Shown here: positions 50,194 to 61,374 of the stretch, piece by piece
Numbering within the stretch: the stretch's first letter is position 1
Layout: every line of letters begins with the position of its first letter
Source of the DNA: Nautilus pompilius
Taxonomy: Eukaryota; Mollusca; Cephalopoda; Nautilida; Nautilidae
Reading direction: 5' to 3'
Assembly (NCBI GenBank): GCA_018389105.1
Contig: JACATO010000184.1
Coordinates: 1-64,000, forward strand
Length of the DNA: 64,000 nucleotides
The notes under the pieces: generated by a model
Told to the model about the DNA's origin: nothing
The model's database searches: none
What the model saw: only the letters and a program-made list of their open reading frames with translations
Made by a program: the position numbers and the translations under genes

Positions 50194-53100
50194 GAATTAA
50201 TTATTACTCTTATTTCATTTTCATGTTTTTTTAATGTACTATTCTAACTGTGATCATTACTTGATAATTCCCTGAATATCAGTGATTCCACTGGATTTTT
50301 CACCAACCATCTATTCCATAAAACACCATGCTACATGTGCTCTCTCTCACCTACTCACAATTCTCTACACTTTGATACACAATAAAAGATGGGGTGTCAC
50401 CAAAATACACAATCAAGTACCTCATCACTGATGTTCAAACACTACATTCTTTTTTCTTCCTCAGAAACAAGATACACTTTACAATTCTGCAGCTTCAACT
50501 TTGCATGCACCTGTAATAGATTTAAATTGAACATTATTGATCCCAAAATGCAAATAGCTATTTGATCACTAAAGTCTTTTGTCAAACAGAAATATCTTTA
50601 CTCAAGTTAAAACTTCTGGATGAAGTAATATACACAATATTTGAAATGATTATGGAAACACACACACAAGATATGCACAAATAATGAATATTTACAACTG
50701 AGAAATGTATATGATACACAATGCATTATTACAGAAAATATACAAAGCAAATTAATATATTGTACAGTGCTTTAGTATTTGGTATGTGAGCCCTTTTTTT
50801 TATATGGAGTGATATACCTTGTTTCCATGCTCCCATAGTTAAAATTGTATGACTGTGGAATGTTGATCTAGATATCCTGTAGCACTTTCCACAGTTCATC
50901 CAAAATTTTGGTTGCCATTTGACTTTCTCGGTAGCCATATAATTCCATATCAGGACTTTGTGAGTGTTCCATCAGTCACTTTACATTCCAGATAGATGTT
51001 CGACATATTAACTGTATACTCTGAAATCATTTTCATGTTGGAAGATGAATCTCCATCCAATGAGCTGTCTTTCTCAAGGAATGGCACAATGGATGGGAAC
51101 CTGCCTGTACCTGACATCAGTCAATATAACTGTACCTTCAATTTTAAGTAAAACTCCGCCACCCTTGACTGATTTTCAGTTCCACTTTGTATTGACCCAC
51201 ATTCATGCTACACTGTAGCTATTGTACACTGACTGTTTTACTGACATCTAAAATCATTTGCAAAATGTGTACTGGCTCATTACCTATTACAGAGAGAACA
51301 TATTGCAAGATACTTAATATTACTTTTGGAGACTTTGGACTTTCTTCCTCAATCATGTCTATTGTCAACAGTACCAGATTTACATACCTTCCTCAGAGTT
51401 TTGCATACAGCTTCCTTTGAAACATGAAGTTGGGCAGAAAGAAACCACACGAGTAGTTTCCACTTGCTAAAACTTTGATTTTTTTATGCTTCTCATGTGA
51501 TATTTCATTTCATGGAGGTATAGTGTCCACCACAATACAATAACATCACTGCCTATACTTTTATAGTCCTTTAACCAGTGTGGCACTTTCTGATTGCTTG
51601 CACTTGCATAACAAAGTCACAGTACACTGTACCAACACACAACTGTACTGTGGAGTGTTTAATTTTTACACAAGATGCAAATAACAAAGAATTGCATTCA
51701 TACCCAGTTTTTCCTCTTTCCATAATTATTTCCAATTCTCGACTTTCCTTAGTTCAAACAGTGTATGGCTCACTTTCAAAGTTGGTTGCTAGTTTTCCCC
51801 AGACATCTTGATGTTATTCGGAAGAGCTTAATCTCCAGGAACCACTGAATTGGTGGTGTACTGCACCACATCTATTGTCAGTTAGGTTTACTCACTAATT
51901 TGTTACTGCATTTATAGAAAAATTTATCTTGATTGCAGAAACAAATTAGTTTGATGATAAATTTTAACATTAAAATAATTCCATCTGAAACGTATGTAAT
52001 GTTATATAATTGCTAGGCATCCTAATAGATTGAATTTGCTTTGATTAAATCATTTTTTCTATCAACATAAAGATTTTTTAAATAAATGCTCTTCCTTACT
52101 TAACATTAGGTTTGGGGGGTGGATGAAAACTACTCCACTGCTTAGATTAGAACCTTGCCTTGCTTTGTTTCATGCCTAGTCAATGTAAGGTAATCTGGAA
52201 AGCAAGCAAAATAAATTTTTAAAAAATTAATGATTGCCATACAAGGTGACAAAGAGGTAATATAATTTATTTAACATCTACCTTCATTTTATTTATATAA
52301 ATATCTAAATTTTTAAAATTAAACTTTGATATTTTATAACAAATTTAGTTTGCTAGTCAGTAAAGTTTGTATTTAATCTTTTCACTTTGTTTGCAGGGTG
52401 TGTGATAACCCACCTCCACAATCTGGGCAGGGAGGGTGCAAAGGAGAAGTGAATCAAACGAAAGAATGTTCAGAAAGCAAATGTCAGTGCATCTTTACTT
52501 CAGCAGCATTTTACAGAGAATTTGGTTTCTTGGGTACAAATCCACCTGGTTGGATAGAAAAAGATGGATTACCTGGAAAGACATCTGAAAATGAGACAGT
52601 CTACTTCAACGACCATATAGAACAAGGTGTGGTTGTACATGTTGATTGCAATACCTGGTAAGTGTCCAGTTCAGGGTTATTAAAAATTACAGATTGCATG
52701 AAAATGTTTTAGTATTTTTTTTATTCACTTAAAATTAAGAAAAGAATCTTATTATGCATTGTAAATGAAAGCTGGCTTGCTTTTTATTAAGGGATGCTTG
52801 TACTCTACTGATCAGAACAATATAGGGATATTGTGATATAAGTTGTACAAATTTATTCAGACAAATACATTTGCACACAATTCAAAAAGTACCGTAAAGT
52901 TTGGCATCCAGAGTTCATTTTGTAAATAGCTGGGCATTTTTTGCTGTATTTGGTAATGCCATAATGATAATGAATAGTCACTGCCTAGAAACCCTAAAGT
53001 CACATGACCTTTAGTTTCACATCTGGCCAACTGACATTGTCTCAAACTTTTCACCAGATATCTGATGTAGCCTTGTGGCTGTGCATTCCATTCTTCTGTT

Positions 53101-56100
53101 ATGGCTAACTGGTCACTGTCCAGTGCACCTAGAAACCTCATCCTAGATGCTTTCTATCAGGCTTAAGTTGTGGGGAATGAGTAGGCCATGCAAGATATTG
53201 GATATTTCCTTCTTGAAAGTGGTTTATGTCTATCCTTGCATTATCTTTTTCCACAAAGGCGAATTGATTACCATAACTTTGTAAAAAAAACAAAAAAACA
53301 GTAAAACAACAGATCTAATGATTTTATTAAGGTAGCACTGACCTGTAACAGTTCCATCAATGAGAATCAGTTCACTTTTGTAGTCACACGATCTGTCTGT
53401 CTTGAAAATATTCTTTCTCTAGAGTCAGCATTACATTGATTTAGTTCTTGCCAAATATAAATGATCATCAGCAAAGTGAAAGTTTAATTTCTCTCAGCAG
53501 AGAGAAAAATATAACTACAGTCTACTTAAGTTCGGTGCAAATTAATCCTAGCACACACCAGTGTTTCCCTCCATTTGGGTGGGAGAGTATCTATGAAATA
53601 TTTAGTGAGTTAACAAAGATGCTGATTTTGTACAGTCTGGTTGGAGATGTGCATCCCATGGACCTGCCACAATTTATTCTCGATGGAACATGTTGAGATG
53701 GCAGTTACATTGTTAGATGAATAATTGGATGGTTATCATGATAGTCAGTACTGCTGTTGTGCTCCCCCTACAAGGTTTTTCATGAAATGAACCAGTTTCT
53801 CTCTACCTCTTATGAAGTTAGCTGATAACACACTGAGTACAACAGCAGCCACATTTGGACTGACTACTTTCACTCTAAGCTTAGCTATAACTAGGTATCA
53901 CTGCCCATTTGTAACATTATTATGTAATTATTTGTGCAGCTTTTATACCCAATTTGACCATTATTATGCATATTTTTACTCACTTGACTGCAGTGTGACT
54001 TTTCTGGGTACCTCATGTTCAGAAACAAAGAGCCACATGTATTAGGTTGTTACAAACGTTTTGTCGGTTTTTTTTTCCCCACAACGATGAGAATTTTATC
54101 ATTGCTGAACATTAAGTATGAAGTTTATTAATCAAAGTAAGTTCCATTACAGTGGATACACTTGTCAACTAGTTATAAATGCATTTGTACTGTTTTGAAA
54201 GAATCTGGATTTCTGGAATCTTCCATAAACTGTTGGAAGGCAGTTTCAATTGCTGCTTGGATGGATAAGTATTTCACATGGAGAAAGCTGTCGAGGTGTT
54301 TGAAAAGGTGGTAGTCTGTGGAAATAGGGTCTGCTAAATAGGCTGGATGAGGGAGAACTTCGTACCCCGATGTGTTCAGTTTCTGAAGAGTCACTCTTGC
54401 GACATGAGGACGAGCATTGTCATAGAGCAGGACTGGACCTCTTCGATTCACCAATGCCAGCTGTCGTTTGGAGAGTTTCTGATGAACAACGTTTAATTCA
54501 CAACAGCACCTTTCAGCTGTGATGGTTTTTGTTTCTTTTGACGAGCAAAGAGCAGATCTCCAATCAACGATTTTGTTGTTGTTCATTCAAAGCTTTTTTA
54601 CCTTTCCGATTATGACAAGATGCCGGGAAACAGTTGCAGTGCTTACATCAAGCTCTCCAGCAATTTCTCACACCGTTTCTTGCATTGGCTTCAACTGAGG
54701 TTTTTAGATGGTCTTCATCACAGCTGGAAGGACGTCCGCTACGTTCCTTATCTTCAAGGCTCACATCTCTTGATTGAAACTTTGCAAACCATCGTTGTAC
54801 TGTCTGCTCATTTGCTGTGTCCTCGCCTCATTCTTGCTCAATGTTATGAGTTGCCTTGTGCGCTTTGTGGCCTGTTTTTAACTTGTGAAGCAAAATGGCG
54901 CAAAAAACTTTCTATCCCTGCTTGACTCAGAGCCCTGAAACAAATATCCATTTTATGATTTTTAAAAAGGTAGATTTTGCATAATCTATGCCAAAGCACA
55001 CACGCTACAAAACAATATATAACTTATCTACATACACCTTCACAAGCATACAAGAAATGAACCCCAAATTAACATAATATAAAAACCGACAAAACTTTTG
55101 TAACAACCTAATAACACTTGAGGCAATATAAATGTCACATGATTCAACTCTTGGGTTCACAAAATTGAAGGATTACACAATGCTCACAATGGACAAGATG
55201 ACTGTAAATAGTCATACAAAAGGTCTCATGCAAAATATCCTTATATTTTTTTATAATATTATAAATCTGTTTATCCTTGAATGTGAGTTTACATCAGATA
55301 ATGTTTTGTAAAATGTTTGATTGGCTTTATTATTACAACTACTTTCTGCTTCGATCTAACTTATTTTCTTAGAAACAGCCCTCAGTGACCAACATGTAGT
55401 TGACCAGTGAATGAATTGTAACTCCACAGACAAACCATGAGCAATTTTAGTCTGTTTTGCTAGCATCATTTCAAAATAAACAAGGTCATTTGAGCTGTTA
55501 CATGTCACACAAACTATAGTGATAAGAAATCCATGACTTTTAATAGTACTCTACTTTTTTCTTATTTACATATAAACAGATATACTGTACAATGTGTTTC
55601 TTCTACTAAAGAACAAAACAAAAGTCTAGCATCATTTAAGTTTTAAAATCTCCAATTGTTTTTTTTTTTCTTTTTCTCTTTTATTTCAGTACATGTAAAA
55701 ATGGGGAAATTACATGTAGCAGAGAACAGTGCAATGGTAAGTTATTAGTATTTTTACTTCTAGTCAGAATTGTGCACAATTAATGTATTTTCTGTTTTGA
55801 TATAAATTTACTGTTAATATGCATTATTGATAGCAAGTAGAAAAACTACTATTCTGCCTACAGTGATAGTCTTTAAGAGGAAGATTAGCAAAAAATTATA
55901 GGTTGGTTGTTTTTTCTTTTTATTTTATGAGTAAATCTAGAAACTAAACTTGCTCTTTTTTAGATAAATACAAGCTATATCTGTAGAGATATGAGGCAAT
56001 TCTTTACTTATTAGACTGCCACTGTATTTTTCTTCTTTAAGGGTTGGAAAACACGTAGTTTTCCCGAAACTAAGAGAGAAATAGATTGAACTGTAAGATA

Positions 56101-59100
56101 TATTAGTATATTTCAAAGTCTGTAGTGCAGTCCGGATTCCTTTGATCTACCTGAAAGCAGTTTAAAAAGGTAAAAGAATACTTGCTTCATACCTGCCAAC
56201 TGTCCAAATTATTACACATTTATTCCTTGAAGATCCCTGAAAAACACACTAAAAGCAATCCTACATATAAGTTTTGTCAGATGAGAGCTTAGCCCAGAAC
56301 TGTTTGTTGAGGCAAAAAATTATCTGTTGAGCAGTTTTTTTAAAAAAATATGCCAGTATATCCAAAATAAGGTTGTCGCTCAAAAATTATCTTTTCATCC
56401 TCTTTTAAAGATAAAAACAGTATCTTTTTAAAATGTATTAATTTTTAAGAACACTATTTTAAGAAAATAGAGGATGTCAGAATGTAGAAATATTGATGCT
56501 CACTTTGTCTGCTTTTCTTTGTTGATTCCAAAAATAAACTAATTTTTAAATTTACTACAAATGTTCTTAATTTTTATTTATTTGAAGAAAGTTTAATAGC
56601 TTCAATGTAGATGGAAGTGTTAGAGAATTTTCTTTAATGCAGCTCAGTACAGTAGTGAGTGAATAAGTGTTAACCCTTTTACTTTAGTAATTTCCAATCC
56701 ATGGTTTGACTATTAGAAGGCAGTTTTTTTCATATGCCAAGTTTTACTTTAATGAAAAGTACATTTTGTATTTTAAAAAGGTACGTTAGTATTTTCTAAA
56801 ATTATATTTTTTTATCTGTCAGTTTAAAAAAAATATATAATGCTCTTAAGTATGATAGCACTGCTCTTTCTTCCTTTTCTGAGGGAAACTTTACTTACAA
56901 TGCTGGAAAAAAAAATGAGTGAGCGAGCAAATATTGACTATTGTTTGTTGATATTTTTCATTGAGTGATGTGCTGCACCATTTATGTTAAACAGGCACTG
57001 GATGTGCATACACTCCATGGTCTCACTGGTCTGCATGCACGAAACCATGTGACAATGGCATTAAAACCAGAAATAGAACAAAGCTTTTTAACAAAGGAAC
57101 TAAACGCTGTGATCTATCAATAGCAGAAACAAGGAACTGTAATATTATGAACTGCATCAGTAAGTATGTCATTGCTTATATTTATAGAAACTAAAATGAT
57201 TTTCATTAACTTTAAATTTAAGAAAGTTTTAATACCAAGTGGTACCAGAACTAGTCCAATTAATTCATTTTAATTTGGATGCAAGTACCTACAAGTGTAC
57301 TTAACTACTCTATTGATGTATGACACCAGATGAAATTTTATGAAGTGCACCAAATACTAATTAAAGAATAGATTAGTCAAGCATAAGTGTACATTTAGAG
57401 TTTATTGGTTACATTATCTTAAATAGGAATTTTCTTTACAAACAACTGTGAAAAAGAAGCTTAAAGACATTTTTTTAGAATAAAAGATTACTTTACAAAA
57501 TAAATCTAAACATTTTTATTTTTGTTGTTTATCTAACCACAGGCACATGGACAACATGGGCATCATGGACTAGCTGTTCTACCACTGAACCATGCACCAA
57601 AGGATATCACAGAAGGACTCGAAAATGTCTAGAAAAACCTTCAAGCACACTAAGCTATGATTGCAGTGGAACAAACTATCAAACAAAGGATTGCTTGACT
57701 ACTTGTGTTGGGGGTAATGCTCTGTGAAATTGTATATTTTTATATTTAATCTCTTTGTTGTGACTTCCATTAGTGTTTACTTCCCTCACCAGATGCTTTT
57801 AAATTAAGAAAACCAGTAACTTATACCCTAATGTAGGGTTTTCTGAGATTTGGTAGGATTTCAAACTGACAGTTTGAATACACTTATAATCTGCACATAT
57901 GTAGGGGAAATGACATTCTATTGGCCACACTCACATAAAACTTGCATTAAATTGCTGGATTGACAGTATTTGCCGGTAATTTACTATCTCTCATTACTGT
58001 TACAGAATAATTATGCATTTTTACTAGATTTAAGCAAATGCCACTGAATAGCTTCCTTTGTTCAGGAAATTGTTCTCAGAATTCAGCTGATGAACCATCT
58101 TAATTTACACCAAATTTATAACTGAATGTGGCTTTCTTGGGAGATCTTTAGTGCAGGATAGGCAAGCCAGTCTTTCTTTAAATAAAAATTATAAACCCTT
58201 CAAATATAGATTGAAATTAAAACTATATATAATTATGATTATATTAAATGGCACATCTTGCATTTTTATTTATTCCAGTTCCACATCACTTTGACTTATG
58301 TTGTTGTTTTTTTCAGTTACACTTACAGTAACCTAACTTTATTTTATTTAAAATTTGTTTTTGCTTCTTTTTTTTGTGGTTTGGATTTTAAAATGAATCA
58401 TTGCCTTCATTTTGAGTTGACTGAAAACTTAGAAGATAAGCTAAAAAAATTTCTGTATATTATATCTGCATAAATTGCATAAGGCAGTCAATTTTATTAT
58501 TATTCTTATGAAGCTGGACTTTGGAATTTTACATTTTTTGTGAAGATTTATCACTTGAAAAAAAATTTTAATGCTTTTACTCTCAATATTTTACTAGAAA
58601 ATATATTACATAAATATGCAGCATTTTAGGAGAAAATGTACAGTAAATGTGAGTATGTTGTGGGTGCTTCATGATTTCCACAGCCCCTCATTCTTTTCGT
58701 GGCAGTGCAAAACTACAGTAGTTATTTGGTGTTGTTTTTCCTTTGCTTTTATTTCAAATTGTGTTGTGATACTGTCATTAGTTTTCAAGCAGTTTTACTG
58801 TTTATCTGTATACAATTATTTGTGGATTACACATTTTCTAAAGGCTTATCTGGGTTGTTTGTTTTTACTTAATCCGATCATACTGCTTTTTGTGTTCTAG
58901 TAAGAAACTGTACAAATGGAATGGTGTGGAACAACTGTTCTCAGCCACACAGCAGCTGTCCCATCACCTGCCAAGACTACCGACTTCGTAACATTTGTCT
59001 GGAGTCTGACTCCTGTGAACCAGGCTGCTCTTGTCCACCAGGCACAGTTATACATCAGAACCAGTGCATCAATGAAAACCATTGTCCTTGCTATGACAAA

Positions 59101-61342
59101 GACGGAAATGAAAAATTATTTGGTTTCACTGTGGCAACATCAAACCCATGTGAAACATGGTAAATTTGTGTTCTTATGCAAAATATTAGTACTTTTTTTT
59201 TTCCTCATTAGATATTATTGTTATTATATCAGGTGTTTGTGTGCTGTTTGTTTTTTTGTTTTTTTTGGACATTTACAACTGCAGTTGTTAAATGAAATAA
59301 ATTTATTTTTGAACAGTTGTAGAATAAGGACATCTTGGGAAAGGACTCAACGTGTAGATCTGATATTATCTTTCTTTTTATCATAATTCTATTTAACTTC
59401 CAGACTAATAAAGAAGAATTCCAAACACCTGAGTTACATTTACATCGGTTGGCTAATTTCTGCTGCAGTCATGTTTGTTGTTTAAGTAAACACTAGAAAG
59501 GGAGATAACTCCACTACAGTAAAAGTCCTTTAATCTGGATTTTCCAGCTCAAAAAAGCCGCAAGACAATTTGGGGAAATCTGGCTGGCTAGCAAATGAGT
59601 CTCTGCTGGTGAACGAGTCTGCCCCCATTACTGTCTTCCTTCCAGTTTGTTTGTATTTGGTACACTTCTCTATGCAGTGAACTTTATCATGAATTATTGC
59701 CCTTATTTTTAGCCATCCATCATTATTTTACCATGGCTTCGAAAGGAACAAAGAGGAAGCATGTTTTTCTCACCTTAAATGAGAAATCAGCCATAATCAG
59801 CAAGTTCAAGAGAGGTAAGAACAGGAACTCTATAATGGCTGAATACGGCATCGGCAGCTCCACAATATATGAGATCAAGAAGCAGAAGGATAAGCTGACA
59901 ATGAAGGGAATCGAAAAACGGAAAACTCTGAAGAAGACTAAGGTGGCTGAGCTGGATAGTGCTCTCTACAAGTGGTTTATCTCAAGAAGGTCCAAAGGAA
60001 AGCCATTTTCTGGGCCAATGCTGATTCTAAAGGCTAAGCAGTATCAACAGGGCATGAATATTGATAAACAGTGTAACTTTTCTGATGGATGGTTATGGAA
60101 TTTCAAGTTGCATCATGGTGTTCAGCAGCTGGATGTTTTGGGCAAGCAGAAGTCAGATGATCACAATGCTGCCGACAAGTAGTGATAGCTTTGATACTAT
60201 ATTACAGTATATCATATAAAAAAGTGAAAATAAAGTTTCTTGAGGTTGCGACCAAGAGTAACATCCAATAATCCAGCATATTTGATAATTTGGTACCCTC
60301 CCTCATTCCCCCTGCAAGCCAGATTATAGAACGTTGTTGTCTTTCTTGCGTTTTCTTTTTTTTCATTATTTCATCAGTACACAAAGAAACAAAAGGCAAA
60401 ATTTGAATTTTTGTGGTGTGAGATCATGATTGCTTAAATAAATAATGCATTTAGTATGGGCTCATGTTGAAATGAAAAAAAACAACAACAACAACATTGC
60501 ATAAGAAAGGTAATAGATGTTACCAACTCAGTGTCATCTTCTATGTTGCATCTGATTAATCATTGACTTTTTTTTACAATTTTGAAATAATTCTAATCAT
60601 CTTTGACAGGGTACTTGGTTAACTGACTGACACAGATTTGGTTGGTATGTCAAATCATTGTAGTTCTTTGCAGTAGTGGCACTCCAGTGAGAAAAAACTT
60701 GTAAATTCTAGCAGCAGCAGCAGTCAACTGTAAATAAACTTTTGATGGGTTTCTTATTATTGTTGCCAAAAGGAGAATAATATGGATTTTCTTTAGTAAT
60801 TAAATAAGAAATAAATATGCTTGAACAAGGGAAATTTTTATGTCTCTATAAACCTCTACTTCTGTTTAATTTACTTTAAGATTTTAAAGATTTATTACAT
60901 ATATAATTCAAGGTTGTGATGATACTTGTTTGCTTCCATTTTCATCATCATCATCATTAAAAGGTAGTGGAACTTTAGCTTTCAGATGAGATACTCTGAG
61001 GTTTCTAGTCAGTATCTGAGATTGGAGATCATTGCTATTTCCTTCAACCATTCAACTAGAATTTTGTGCAACCAAGTTAACATAATCTTGTTAATCCCTA
61101 TACTACTGAATATGGATGATTGATTGATTTTTGTGTGTTCTGTTTTTTTTTAATAATTAAATATTCTTATATTCTATTTATTTCATTCCAGTACTTGTGA
61201 GAGAGATGGTAAAATAGCATGTGTCAAGAATGATTCCTGTAAGTAAACTTCTTTTTTTTTAATTAAGCTTTTTGTAAACACAAGTTTAATTAACAGTTTC
61301 ATTTTCACTAATCTCTGTCTGTGTCTTTCTCTCTCTCTCTCG

Positions 61343-61374
<32 letters not shown>

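Noticed and set aside
54620-54925. 101-codon + strand frame
   Set aside because: Antisense to the N-terminal part of the mariner transposase.
59160-59386. Continuation of a frame from the TIL exon into downstream sequence
   Set aside because: The frame that continues is not the TIL frame, and the exon ends at ACATG|GTAAAT with a split Cys codon completed at 61192.
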